From Metopolophium dirhodum (Eukaryota; Arthropoda; Insecta; Hemiptera; Aphididae), in contig NC_083564.1 of NCBI RefSeq assembly GCF_019925205.1, positions 10,607,491-10,671,490 on the forward strand: a stretch of DNA of 64,000 nt, given 5' to 3'. The notes beneath the pieces were generated by a model that did not search any database, was not told the DNA's origin, and saw only the letters and a program-made list of their open reading frames with translations. A program made the translations under genes and the position numbers. This document shows, one piece after another, positions 50,616 to 63,811 of this stretch. The first letter of the stretch is position 1. Each line of letters starts with the position of its first letter.

Positions 50616-52696
50616 GTATTTTACAACAGTAAATCAATTTGGGATAAATTAAAAAAATAATACGATGACATGCACCCCCGAAACTCACGTGCACTATTAT
50701 AACACATTTACAAGCTATAATATTATATGCGTATGATGTATCATTATAATATGGTACAACTATGAGTTACGTTACGCCACTGCAGCGACGTGAAATATCA
50801 TTTTATTCGGTTAATTTATTTTTTAATTCGAATGACTAGGTACGACCAAAAGTTTAGTTTGACCAACACACGCCATTGCTGTGATTGGCGTTATATAATA
50901 TGCAGCTCGGGGCTCAGGGCGAAACTTGTATTGATACCTACATAGCGCGTACACAAAATTACCATGAATAATTGTAAATAACAATATACTTAATAAATAA
51001 TATCATATTAATATGTATGTACCTATGTATGTTTGCAATCTAACATTTGAGTGCAAAACCATTGTGATTAATTATTATTCATATTTATGTCTACTTAGCT
51101 AATTTATGACCATAGCTATACGTAATTTTTTTAATATTCTACGATATCGTGGACTTGAACTTATAACAGTTGAGGACTGGATCAATTTTGTGAAAGGTTG
51201 CGCTGGTATGTGAAATTAGACTTTAAATATGCATTAAAATATAATATTATACTTAGATAATGGGATTTTAATACGCTATAATTATCATGTATCATAATAA
51301 CGTAATAAATACGTAGGAATATATGGAGATTTTCATTTTTTCTTCTTCTTTTTCTCTCTCGCTCTCTCGCGCTCTCTGTCAAACCGTCTCTCGCTATCCG
51401 TATAATTATTACAAAATCAAATTTATTGTGATATTCAAATCAGTGGATAAGCCCTTCAATTATAATTCAGTTCATTTATTAATTTATTAATACTACATTA
51501 TGCGCGCATATAAATATGTCAAAAAAGGCTACCGATACAGCAATATATAGTAGTATATATTTAAAGAATGTGTACACGCGCGTGTAATGTATCTATAAAT
51601 ATAATTACAATGAATAATTATACATTACACATTTAATATTATATTATTTATTACGTCAGTCGTGGTGGTGGTATCATTTGTGGTGTATACGATAACGGTT
51701 GGAAAAAAAATATCGTCAGTCATATAAAATGTATAATATAGATTATGACATTATACGGATTACAATTAATTATGTACAACCCATTAATTGCAATACATTA
51801 TTCCCATTATGAAATGTGAAATCGTATATATCTTTTAAAATTACTCTGCTGAAATAAAACAACAAATCACCTTACATGCGTATATAGTGACGTAGTTATT
51901 GTGCTCGTTGAAAATATATCTATATATAATATAATATAAAGAGGTACACGGCACGTGAACATAATATTGTCTATTTTACCATCTCATATATTATAATAGC
52001 AGGGATACGTCACTTACAGCATTACAATGAACTTTGAAATTTACATTATCTACACGAGTGGTCAAATGTCATTCAATCGTACCTATACATAAAAACATAA
52101 TACTCAAGTCTGGTGTATATATAATATAGGTACCTATATACACTATACATCATATTATGTAGGTACCAACGGCTTAACAACGCAATTTCTTCGAGTATAG
52201 GTATCGTGCCAAGTTTGAAATATCATACAATTGCTACACAAAAACGAAATTCTTATAAAATCGATTCGAACGATAGTCTGTGTACTGTATAATATAATGT
52301 ACAATATATAATTATATTAAAATATGGTAATTTAAATATCTATAACCGGAGTGACTGTAAATGCGATACATAATATGATTATCTCGGTAGTTATGAAGTA
52401 TAATATCCAGCATAATATATTAATCAACCGTACAGAGTTATAAATGGTTCAAAAGACTGCGTATACCACAGGGCACAGACATCAGCAGCTTTGATATAAC
52501 GTAAAAAAAATGTTATTTTAAAATATATTTGCTATTTATGCTTACTGCTTAGAGGTATAATAAGAAAAGTAGATATACGTAATTCAAAAAAATATATACA
52601 TATTATGTGTGAGGTGTGAGGGAGGTCATACAGTATTAGAACCCACAACGTTATTTTTTTCAAATTAATTATAATTGGTTAATTTACTGATTTCAG

Positions 52697-52780
52697 CGTC
52701 TGACAGATCCCGGCATAATTTTCTTTGGAGTAGACAAGGAGGATGTTCAGAGAAGGAATTTTATGCAAGTTCAGCTATGA
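52697..52780 (+). CDS. Terminal exon (84 nt) of the three-exon small protein
   Basis: Acceptor TGATTTCAG at 52696. Phase 0 matches the donor at 50615. The exon encodes RLTDPGIIFFGVDKEDVQRR followed by NFMQVQL and a TGA at 52778-52780. The 27-residue stretch is strikingly protein-like and is too short to appear in a search for longer frames. An AATAAA lies about 190 bp downstream, near 52969. Together the three exons encode 98 residues with no signal peptide or obvious membrane segment. Function unknown; it may be lineage-specific. Confidence 0.4.
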   Translation, partial: RLTDPGIIFFGVDKEDVQRRNFMQVQL

Positions 52781-54185
52781 ATGGTTCGAACGAGTCCATA
52801 ATTTGGAATCAATTTATTTATATTGTTTTGTGGTTAATTGATTTACTGCGATTCTATACTTCAAATTCATTCTGCAGTAGTGTGCAATCAGATAAATACC
52901 ATGATGGTGCAAAACAGATGATATGATAATATTATATACTAAAATACGCGTTTCTATTGGTCCGATTTTTAATAAAATCCGATACGTAATTTTACGTTTT
53001 TGGACGACGCCCGCGGTAAATTCCAGTAGCTGCGATGACATGCTCTCCCTCCCGCACTACTCCCCTCCTCACATCTACCGATCATCAAAACGTGAGCGAT
53101 CACGAAAACAAAACAAAATGGGTTACCCCATTGAAATTCTGTGGTGCATTTTGACGACACGTCACGTATACGTCGTAAACCGATAAGGTGCGAGGGACGA
53201 AGTGCGCGGGTAAACAGATACATAGTACAATAATAATAATAATATGTGATATAACGAACGGAACCGAATTAAAAGAAAAAAGAAAAGAAAAAAAGATTAC
53301 GTACCTACGAATAATACTAATAAAATTTAGTACCGAAAACAAATAAATTATAGAGAAAAAAAACTATACGTATATACACGCGCGGCTACCATCGCGGTAG
53401 CACTCGCCCGCGTTATTCGTGGGGACTGCGAGAAGTGGGTAGGTTATGTATAGGTTAGGTATATACCTGGTTGTATATATTTCTGATGTACCTACACATC
53501 GCGTATGACCGTAATATAATTACACGTGGTGGAGGAGACCCTACATAATAATATAATATTCTACGCCGTATAGTACTCGGCATAAATCTATACTTATGGT
53601 CTGAAATGGAAAATAAGAAATATGTACGCATTATAATATGTGTTATACGACGACGACGACTACGCGACGTTAATCAGATTATATACACGCACAAGAGGTC
53701 TTATATGCGTATATATAAAATAACGAATACTAAAAATGGACGGCTGCAGTTGACCACACACGTATACGCAAACGAATATAATATACAATACAACAGTATA
53801 ATAATATCATGTAGGAATATATTATTTATTATTTATTATTAACAAACGCCAAACGGGCGTGATGCCCTGCAAGTGTACATTCTAAGTTTTAACAAAGTCT
53901 ACAGACAAATTAAACTTGACAAACTTGAAAGTTAAAATATAATATATTATATAATAAGCAAATAGGTACAAACATGATGATTGTTAAATACTTAAATATA
54001 ATTCTTAATAGCTATTTTTCACAAACCGAATAAAGTCTAGGGGGGTGCTCATTGTGCTCATTTGACAGACTCATTTGCAGTAATTATTTTTACCGTAATA
54101 ATTAGTGTTATGAAAAGGAATGACAAAGGGAAAAATAAATTGTCTTGAAGAATTAACGGACACTATTAAGTCAATTTGAGAAAAG

Positions 54186-54326
54186 ATGAGAGAAGGCGAG
54201 CATTATCAATATGTCCGTTTATCGACTTTCACCGAGTCGGCTGTCATTCGTCGATGTGCCAAGGAGATACAAAGGAGATCCAAGCCAATTAAATACAGTT
54301 ATCATCGAATCCTTAAATACGGGGAG
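54186..54326 (+). CDS. Initial exon (47 codons) of a predicted plus-strand microexon gene
   Basis: ATG with adenine at -3 follows an in-frame TGA. The 47-codon frame begins MREGEHYQYVRLSTFTES, continues with a basic stretch (IRRCAKEIQRRSKPIKYSYH) and ends RILKYGE at GAG|GTATAA, phase 0. GC content is well above the flanks. It can splice in phase either to 54473 (ending at a nearby stop) or to the better-supported microexon at 54920. The donor is acceptable rather than strong. No family recognised. Confidence 0.38.
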
Positions 54327-54472
54327 GTATAAATAAATGTGTTAATATAAATTATAAAAGCTCCAATCCTCGGCTACACGTGTTTTTGTACCATTTGCGG
54401 TTTTAGTCGTTGAAAAATAAAAATTACGTAACATTTTATTGTACTTGCAGTATATACCTACGCGTATTGCAG

Positions 54473-54622
54473 CGAGAAGGCGATAAATTTATTTCGTTGT
54501 CTCGTTATATGACAATCTATACAGGGATATTATGCACACGTAGTAATCTGTACATACCTACCTACTTAGATTCTCATTTACGAGACGTACGCCATTTGAG
54601 CATACCAGGCCACACGTTATAA
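54473..54622 (+). CDS. Possible alternative terminal exon for the 54186 exon
   Basis: Tandem acceptor-like AGs (54450 and 54472) follow the pyrimidine-rich tract ATTTTATTGTACTTGCAG. Using 54472, phase 0 gives REGDKFISLSRYMTIYTGIL and onward to a TAA at 54620-54622, 49 residues. With the 54186 exon this would make a 96-residue protein with a 146-bp intron. The competing model skips this piece and joins 54326 to 54920. Confidence 0.22.
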   Translation, partial: REGDKFISLSRYMTIYTGILCTRSNLYIPTYLDSHLRDVRHLSIPGHTL

Positions 54623-54919
54623 AAACTACAACTGATAACACGACTTAACGTTAAACCATTATTGATAATATAATATAACATATAATATAACATATTTATA
54701 ATAACATATTATATTATACTCACGCACCGCGATATTCACCTATTTATGCTACAACAATCGCGTTTCCGAATAAATACGCTTCGGTTTCATTATTTTAGCT
54801 GTGCACCGACTGCGAGCACATTTCGACAGAATATTAAAATAATATATATAATAATATTATTTATTAAATATTACATAATAAATATACATTAAACATTATT
54901 ATTGTGTTGTCGATACCAG

Positions 54920-54956
54920 CACTATAAGCCCGGTGATGTGGGCAATTACGTCAATG
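54920..54956 (+). CDS. 37-nt microexon (HYKPGDVGNYVN) of the predicted plus-strand gene
   Basis: Acceptor GTCGATACCAG at 54919 and strong donor CAATG|GTAAGTAT at 54956. The reading frame is fixed by the next exon: 12 codons plus one base (phase 0 in, phase 1 out), encoding HYKPGDVGNYVN. It is separated from the next exon by a 52-bp intron carrying a long CT-rich tract. Moderate GC in a strongly AT-rich setting. Confidence 0.45.
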
Positions 54957-55008
54957 GTAAGTATATATATATGCTCTCTCTCTCTCGCTCAATTTTTCTC
55001 TCTCGTAG

Positions 55009-55117
55009 ACTATAGAAAACGAGATCAGTGTTTTCAGGGCAATTACATTCAAACGGCCTACGACAGCGGCGCATCTCACCATCGACGTCGACCGCAATTA
55101 CATGTACCTATACCTAG
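55009..55117 (+). CDS. 109-nt exon of the predicted microexon gene (Arg/His-rich end)
   Basis: The acceptor has an outstanding pyrimidine tract (CTCTCTC ... TTTTTCTCTCTCGTAG) ending at 55008; the donor is CCTAG|GTAACT at 55117. With the preceding G it reads DYRKRDQCFQGNYIQTAYDS, then GASHHRRRPQLHVPIP, leaving phase 2. This exon and the 52-bp intron before it are the best splice evidence on the plus strand. The basic C-terminal part followed by the hydrophobic exon at 62709 would suit the cytoplasmic side of a membrane anchor, which is inference. Confidence 0.45.
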
Positions 55118-57893
55118 GTAACTATATATATATATACACATAGTATATTATGTTTAAACGGGTGTACCGGCTATAGGTATATATGACATGCACGGCCGTT
55201 ATGTATATTGTATATAGTATAATATTCGGTACCTAGGTATACGTCGATAGAATAACTCGTAATAATCGTTTTCAATGTGTGTTTTGTTTCACTTTTCGAA
55301 ATAACAAAATATATTACTCCTCGAGAAGAAACGCACGCATCATCGGCATATTTAACATAATACAATATAATAATTCCAAATCCGAACAACGACATCGTCG
55401 TTGGTATATGATATAAAAATGCTCGCAATACTATTTTTATTTTTTTTCATACACTACTTTATATACTTATACTGCAGCCTATACGGTGAATGGTCAGCAA
55501 AATAACGGGTTTTTCAAATGTCTTGCATGCACACCGTTTATAGTATACTTTTATCTACACCGTATTGTATTGGATTTATAATAATATGGCGTTATGATAC
55601 GATATATTTAATTTTAATACAATTTTTTGCCAAGAACGGGAACCCACGTAAACATGTTTTTATTATAAATTGTATACTAAACTATGTGACTATATTATAA
55701 ATGTTTCGGGTAGGTACCTAAAATACCTAATAAAAATAACGATATAGATTTCGTTTACGTATATTTTAAAATATATATATATACATATATGAATACGCAT
55801 TATATAACGAGGTTTTCTGTAAGGCGTAGGTATATTGCGAACAACTAAATTAACAGTTTATTTTTTTTATAGACATTGAAGATGATTATCTATAATATAT
55901 ACACATATATTATATTGAAACAAATATTAATATTATTATTATATAAATACGTTTAATACAACACAATCTGTGGATTATGTTGAGGTCTGCGAATTCAATA
56001 TATTTATGTTATTGTTTATGTATTATAATATTAATATAATACATCCATTATCATTAACCATACCGCAAAAAATACTGTTATGTTATTATATAATATTATA
56101 TAATATTATAAGTCATATTATATACCACACTGTAGACTTTAACGGTAGGCCGTAAAGTTGACGACATATTGTTTCTATAGTACTATGGTGAATGTTGGTG
56201 GTATGAACGTTAAAATGGTGTGGAACTACTGTTATAATTATAATACCTAATAGTCACCAAATGGCGAACCGTAGAATTTTAACGTAGGTATTATAACCTT
56301 TTTTTTGTGATAACGCATTAAAGTCTCCCATACATAATACTATAGTAGTATAATATTATGGGAGTGTATAATGCGCACGCGAACGATCTTAACCGCATTA
56401 TCGTGTTGTATACAAAACAGTGCGCGCTCTGTGCCCTGTCTTGTTATATAGCTATACATACCTAATATCTATTATGTCTAACAAAATAGCATTACTCATT
56501 AGAAATATGATTTATTAGTAGGTAATAATAATAATAATAATAATAATCATTATTATATATAAATATACATCATAACACTTCGTATTGGCAGCGATAAACA
56601 TCAGCATCAGGTTTGATGGGAATATAAAGTATCTAATATACGAATATTCAACGGACTTCGAAGATAGAGAACTGCACATCATATGATATACTTTATAATA
56701 GTATTATAAACACCAAATAGTCGTATGAGATATAGACGTGGCACACGCCTGCTGTTGCAAAAAAAGATTTGCTTGACTCCTACGCGCAACATCATGTACC
56801 TACGTATACCTACATCAGACGAGATCGTATCTTCGATCCTACAATAACTGTAGTGATATTTTGGTCGACATCTTGGGGCTAAAGAAGTGTGAAATCGATG
56901 ATAAATTATTTAATGTGTTTATTAAGTATTAAGTGGTTTTTTGTTTCTATTTTTTTTTTTTTGTAAAGATTACACACGAAATTACGCCACCGCCTACACG
57001 CCAAAATTACATGCACCTTCCTCGCTTCAGAAACGATCATATTATTATAATAATATAGACGTATTATATTATATACGAATTAGCTGGCGTTGTGGACTCC
57101 GATGAGATTCTCTGAACTACATGTTACGGAACTTTAATCGACCTATCTGAGAAATTTCGGGTCGATTATAAATATAGGTAGCGCGATGTTATATAGTAAT
57201 TATTGCAAAACGTCCGAAATCGATTACGAATATTAATTTCGCACGGCCTTACGCACTAAGCGCGTCAGTCACACCTACACACATAAATAGTTACACGCAC
57301 ACGTCTACAATATGTATATATATACGCCGGCCAATTGTAATTTGCATATTTTTGCATAATTATTCGTTAGTAAATCGTTTACCGATATATTTTGACGTTA
57401 ATGACAGTTATACATAATATATTAATATAATATAGTACATTATGGTATAATCATAATGGAAATGAACAACATTCGACGACGACCGCGACGGTCCGTCGTA
57501 TCGCATAAATGTTTACTCATGCTGTTACGTAATAATATGTATAAATGTATAATAGTAATAACTATATTATTTTAAGTACGTCTTAAAAGTTCAGTTGAAC
57601 ACGATTTGACGAAATAATAGAGTATAATACGCAACATGGTACCTATATTTTACTATAATTTTAATCGAATGGAATGAAATTATTCAAACAGTGACTACAA
57701 AAATCGCATTGCGCATATGCGTAATATATAATGCGCCACGCGGTATCGAAACAATGTGCGAGCAGACGGGATAGAGAAAAAACAGTTTCGGCAACAGCAC
57801 CTATATATAGGTATAAAGGCATTCATGAAATGGGAACGGTCAAATAATAAGAATAATAATACGAATAGGACTTATTATTACGTATATAATATA
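55118..57893. other. Presumed intron of the microexon gene
   Basis: AT-rich DNA between exon 55009-55117 and the next in-phase exon candidate at 62709; includes an (AAT)n tract near 56525 and the palindrome TAGGTACCTA near 55711. No supported exon found. Confidence 0.35.
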
Positions 57894-58529
57894 CCGGGTG
57901 ATCCGTTAGGAATAAGCCACTTCTTATTTTAAAATATATTAACGTTTTTGTAAACATTTATCTTACAGAATTTGAAGTCATAAAATTCAAAATCATATTT
58001 TCACTTATAATACCTATTATGATACATTATACTTATACCTAATTTGTCTAATAATAATAAATATGCATTTTTAACTTTTAATTCCCAATTAGAATATTTT
58101 TTGGACTAGGTAACTCGATATTCGATGCACAAAAGTCAAATTTTGGATTAGATGAGTATAATAAGTTAAGTATTTAAAGATAGATTAGCGGAGTGGAGTG
58201 ATACAAGGGGATCCAGCAAAATGTTGGTCCACTATATTACAACTCTGCTCATCTAAACTTTAAATATTATGTATACTAATAATAACTACTTTTCTAAAAT
58301 CTGATTTGTGTACACTTCGAAAGACTCCGAATAATATTCCGCTTAGGAATATGTAATTAAAAATGTACTATTTTGTGATTCAAAAGAGTAAGCCGATAAC
58401 GATAAGATATAGCGAGAAATATAAAAGTGGTGCTTTTAACGACTTAAAATTATGTAAAAGAAATATTTTCATAAATAGTTTTTTCTGAAGTAATATGATA
58501 GTGTCTTATACGTTAAATGGATCACCCCG
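57894..58529. mobile_element. MITE family B, complete copy (636 bp)
   Basis: Begins CCGGGTGATCCGTTAGG and ends CGTTAAATGGATCACCCCG; TA on both sides. Contains a central inverted structure around TGGAGTGATACAAGG / ATTACAACTCTGCTC. No coding capacity. Confidence 0.85.
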
Positions 58530-58940
58530 TATATAATATAGACGACCGCGACGATGACGACGTCGACGAGATTGCGCGGTTAGAGACGAGGCTCGATGTA
58601 CGATAATAATAATTACTCGAGTTGTGATGTGTACACGCGGCGAAGGGGCGGTACAGCGCAAGTAGAATTTTCATAATATTCGAATAAATACGCCAGGCAC
58701 GACGACGACAACAATGAGTCGTCGAATAACGACCATTTCGATTGTGTCAGAAGATTTATACATTTGTACGCGAGCTCATATAGATCGCATTTGGGCTGCA
58801 GTTATATTATTATTATTGTATCGCTGCTGCTGCTGTCATCCGTCGCCCGTCGGCGCGGTATAAATCTCGCGCGGACAAACGGGGCCGAGCGTTTCCATAC
58901 CGTCGCAACTGTATATTATGTGTGTGAGTTTCTCGATCTA

Positions 58941-59432
58941 CAGGGTGATTCAGCAAGCATGCTAACCCCCCTATTATTTTCTTTTAACGATGAAATTTAT
59001 TCAAATATGGAATTTTTAAATTTTCCGTAAATTATTCCTATTCAACAATACCATTATAATATTTTCAAATCGTTGAGAATTTTTTTTACTACCTAAGAAG
59101 GGTCCTGTGGTGATATATACATCTGTTTTCTGATCTGGGGATTATACTAAAGATAATAGTCCTTAAAAAAGTTCGAAATTTTGATTTTGATATGTCTAAA
59201 CATATCCATAAAAATTATTCGCTTAAAAATTTTTTACAGTAGAAAAGGCGGAGGATTATAATTGGAAAAACGGAAGCTGTATCTTCGCAGTGCACCCCTT
59301 GAGTGGTCAAACAAATCTCAAAAATTTAAAAACATTGTCTTGAAGTAAATTTAAAAACTTCAAAAATCAGATTACGAATAACGTGCTTTATTGGAGGAAT
59401 AAAGGGGTGAGCTATCTTGGTGAATCACCCTG
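58941..59432. mobile_element. MITE family A, complete copy (492 bp)
   Basis: CAGGGTGATTCAGCAAGCAT at the left and TTGGTGAATCACCCTG at the right, TA flanks. Interior contains a matching pair of arms around a TTTTTTACAGTAGAAAAG segment. Confidence 0.85.
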
Positions 59433-59624
59433 TATATACGACGTCGACAAGACACATTTTAAGACCGGAATTCCGTAGTAGCCAGTGCTGTATTTTTCGC
59501 ACGCACGCACACACACGTCTGTGTTTTATCGTCACTGCCCGCGTCGTATACACGTCCTCTTTTATTGCCTGTTTTAGAACTTTTCCAACGATATCATAAA
59601 CAATATAAATCTGTGTGTGTGTGC

Positions 59625-59700
59625 AGGTATTTATCGCAAACGACCATTACCACATGTCGTCTCCGACGACGATATAACGCTGCTGCGCAGTTGTATATAT
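59625..59700 (+). CDS. Weak candidate exon (IYRKRPLPHVVSDDDITLLR)
   Basis: After the TG-rich acceptor TGTGTGTGTGCAG (59624) one plus frame reads IYRKRPLPHVVSDDDITLLR. The only donors are weak (GTTGTA, GTATGC). The other plus frames and the minus strand are also open, so this is listed for completeness; its right edge is approximate. Confidence 0.12.
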
Positions 59701-60325
59701 GTATGCTATATACTACGGTATTATACTCTCTCCGTATTTGCACTATATCAGTATGCAACCCATGTACATTGTATTGTATTTGCACCTTGTAAAATGCTAT
59801 GTAAAAAAACAATATCGAATTGATATGTTTGGCTCCAGTCATGATTTCTCATTTAATCGTTTTGTCGTTGTCGAATAAACCTGCGCGTACACGAGAACAT
59901 ACGAGTATAGTAGTACCATCACTCCAATGGAAATCAAAAAGAAAATTTATTTTACGCGCATATTATCCGCATCAGATTCAATCCGGTTACATTCCTCAGT
60001 TATTCTTATTATTATTAAACATTAGTTAAGAAATAAAATAAAATATTATGTAATACCATGATTCTTTAGAATAGCAATATGGCAATGCAACATATATTCA
60101 ACGTTTTGCATATTATTTCAATCATGAACAATTATTATAAACATGTACCTATAATATAAATATAATAATATTCGTACATTATTTATGCTGTTATTATCTT
60201 TTATTTAAAAATATCATTTGTTTTCATAAACGAAAAAAAAATGTTTTGTGAGAGAACACTCTCTGTGTACATAATAACATAATAGTTTATAGTTCCGGCT
60301 TTGGTATTTCCTACGCGTTGGTTCA

Positions 60326-60349
60326 ATGCCCGCGACAAACATCGTTAAG
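60326..60349 (+). CDS. Candidate tiny first exon (MPATNIVK) with strong donor
   Basis: ATG CCC GCG ACA AAC ATC GTT AAG then GTAAAT, a good donor, phase 0. It could join in phase to the terminal-exon candidate at 61829, giving a 44-residue product. Speculative. Confidence 0.2.
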
Positions 60350-61828
60350 GTAAATGGTATCATCCGGCCCATTTATGAATACTTAAGCTGTATTTTAGCT
60401 AACACACACGCCGTACATACACATAACATAATATATTTTGTATTAAAACGGTCAAAAATCCAACTGTATGTTATGCACTGCAACAAAGGACGTTACTATA
60501 GTCACGTTTGAAATTTGTTTTAAGAATAATATATACTTTTATGTGTAATGACAGAAGCATGTGTTTATCGCGTGTTATATTTTGAGGCACATAATATATA
60601 ATATAATAGATTATCGATTGTATTACAGGTGCTAATTAATGTCTACAACGAGCCCACGGAATATCTCTATTCTAAAAACGATTATTTTTGACAGCGGGTA
60701 GGTGTAATAGCATGTAGATTATAATAATAATACCGCGTGCTATTGCTAATATATTTTCAAAGTTACTGGTTTTATTTAATCATTGTCACAAAAGTATTGT
60801 TTTTTTTTTTAATTTTTCACAAACTTCTGAAGGACATCAGGTGGTAGAAAATCACGTCTCATTATTATTATATATAGACCTATACACAACTAAAGCACAA
60901 CAATATACTATGGCAGGTAGATTGGCCAAACATAATTATTAACACGTCAACAACTGTGCATAACAATATATTGACGGGCTCCGAATTGGAATCATTAATC
61001 TCAGACCCCACGATTTAACTAGGTACGTATGAGTGTAAATGATTTTTCCCTCCGTCACGTTTGACACGGATAAAATGAGTTTAAAAAAATTATCTTATAA
61101 TATACTCTATTACGCCTTAGATTAAAAAAAAAAAAAAACACCTCTAGAACGCGGTGATTTTGTGAAAACCGTGCATGCCCAATGAACACGTTATAAAAGT
61201 ATTAAATAAGATTATTTGACAGGTTAATTATGGTTTTGCGTTTAATTTGTTTGTAATTAACAAGTCAGCGAATTAAGATAAACCACACTGTCATGTTTAT
61301 AACATTAGGTTTTCGGACAACTTCGGTGTTGAGGCATTGTAATAATAATAATAATATTATAGACGCGCCTGTAGTTTTCTAGAAATCACGATTTTAATAA
61401 TAATATAGCGTTTTATGATGCGAGTAGGAACGTACGATATATGCACTAACAATATATAGGTAGTCGAACCGTACACGAATAAATTTGTTTTAAAACAGAG
61501 AACTTCGCTAAAATAATAAAATATGATATTATATAATATTATAATAATATTATACAGTAGGTGGGTACCGTATGGTTATATTATTATTATTATGCGCATA
61601 TTTAATTTCGAATGGAACTATGATTTTTACGAAATTAAAAAAATTACCCATACTTTTATGGCGTGTAATATTAAAACGGTCGTTATTTCTGCGAATAATA
61701 TCGTATTAAAAATTTAAAACCACGTGTGAAGGAAAACAACGTTTACTGCAGATAGTAATCATAATTATTATACAATATATTAACGCGGTTGTTCGGTTAG
61801 CTTGGTTTTTATTTTTTACCACCTACAG

Positions 61829-61939
61829 AGCGCGTCTGTTTTTTTCCATTTGTGGACCGGTGCACCGGAACTAACACCACAGTTGCTGTCAGTCAAATTA
61901 CATAGGTGTGCAGGATTATTCGTGGAGTATGCAGAATAA
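61829..61939 (+). CDS. Candidate terminal exon, 36 residues
   Basis: Very strong acceptor (TTTTTATTTTTTACCACCTACAG, ending 61828) followed in phase 0 by SASVFFHLWTGAPELTPQLL, SVKLHRCAGLFVEYAE and a TAA at 61937-61939. Overlaps a perfect 12-bp palindrome, CCGGTGCACCGG, at 61857-61868. A phase-0 partner upstream is needed; 60349 is the nearest. Confidence 0.25.
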   Translation, partial: SASVFFHLWTGAPELTPQLLSVKLHRCAGLFVEYAE

Positions 61940-62708
61940 TTTAGTAGAGATGACTCTTCCTCAAGTTTTTTTAAATATATATTTTTATACATGTTTAAAA
62001 TTTTATGTTTCGAACAGAGAGATGAATGTATTGATTTTACAACGATGTATTTTTTTTGTGTTTGTAGATACTTCTTCTAGTAGAAAAAATTCTCCAATTA
62101 TCAACAAATTCGAGGAAAGTTTCTGTTAGCAATTTGGATCTAGTTTGAGATCCAAAGGTGGATCTGGTGGATCGAAAGTATGGACATTTATAATATAATC
62201 GAGAACCAATTCAAATAAATACTAAAATTTGTAAACAATTTAGTGTTGTTATTAAAACAATATTGTCCATGATGGTGACTAAAAATCTAGACTATCTCCA
62301 CTTAGAATCGTTTTTTATTGATTTATCATTGAATTCAAGCTTAACACATTTATTACAGTGACCTAAAGTTGGTCACCTACTCAATGGTGACGAGGTAGGT
62401 ACACTATTGACATCTACCTGCTGTAGCAATACATTTTACTTGCAATTAAAAATTATAATAATATTTGTAAATAAATCAAAAATGTTAAGTATGTCGACTT
62501 TTTCGTAGTGATCACGGCGCCTAGATGGTCAAGCCATTCCGTCGGAGTATTTATCACGCCGCAACCGCCGATAAACCGGCCAAATGCAATTTTATTAATG
62601 GCAAGATAAAATCCATTTGCAAAACGGACTCAACATTATAATATTAAAAACGTTCAATTTCAAACCATCTACGCACGAGTTTGTTATCTATTCACTACCT
62701 ATTTTCAG

Positions 62709-62795
62709 ACTTTGGTGCCGCAACATTTGCATGAACACACGTTTGTGCATCGCCATGATCATCTGCATATTCGGTAGAACGGAGCGGACTACAGG
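62709..62795 (+). CDS. Exon encoding a Cys-rich short hydrophobic stretch; two possible donors
   Basis: Acceptor with a good pyrimidine tract (CACTACCTATTTTCAG) at 62708. Phase 2 entry matches the donor at 55117: the split codon becomes AGA, giving RLWCRNICMNTRLCIAMIIC and then IFG. Cys residues alternate with a hydrophobic run that could be part of a transmembrane segment. Two donors are possible: ATTCG|GTAGAA at 62773 (phase 1) or ACAGG|GTACAG at 62795 (phase 2). Only the latter fits the next candidate exon, adding RTERTTG. Without splicing a stop follows 11 codons later. Confidence 0.35.
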
Positions 62796-63811
62796 GTACA
62801 GCCAACTGCGGCCTATATCGAGAGATTAGACAAAGTCGTTGAAATCGGTCGTCAGGCGAAGGCTATATACTTTGGTTTTACTATATTTACTATTTAGTAT
62901 AAAACATTATGTGCCTATACTCTGCCACGCGAAGTTTGCGCACGCCTGTAGTACCTAATTATATGATTATTATGTATATATTATACGATATACACCGGAC
63001 GACGATTTGAATCGTGACGAATGAGACTATAATATTATAATATTAGCGGTGCAGTATAAGATTATAATAATTATTAAACGTATCGGGTGAACAATATTTG
63101 ACGAGCTAAACGCATTACAATATTATCTCAGTCGGTGTTTAAGGTACCTATTGTTATTTTTCGTGCAGTTTGCAGAAGTTTACAAACGACTAAATCGTTT
63201 TTGATTTTCGATCACAACGGTTTTTTAAGGTTTTGGTGGAGAATTGAAAATTCAAATTTAGAATAATACCATATATCGGCTAGAACAAAATATTTTTTCA
63301 ATCCGTAATCCGTAAAATATTATATTGAACGTAGAAGTGTAGAACTAATATTATAGATAATTCATTATATTTTATAGGCGCATAAGGTTTTTGTATGTGT
63401 AGTATTATATGAGAGGAGTTCTATAACAGTGTGACGGGAAAATAGTAATTTTTACTAATATAGATAATCCCGCTGTAGATGATATATGGGGCGTATAATA
63501 GATACAAACTCGTTTACTAAAACACTGCATTATTATCATTATCCTTAGGCCGTTGCGTGTTTTTGTTTTAATGTATATTGATTCTCTCTATATATCCCAT
63601 ACAACATTAAAATTTTATTTCAATAACGTACGAGCTGCGGTTTCCGACAAAAGCGAATATTATAATCGGGCCTATATCGTCGAGCGACCACCAGCAAAGT
63701 GCTAATTATTTTTTCGACTCATACCCGTTTATTAATATAAAATATGGTATATTCATGTGGCCGAAAGAGTAAACGAGCGTAACAGTAAAATTTCATCATC
63801 CACCGCCGCAG

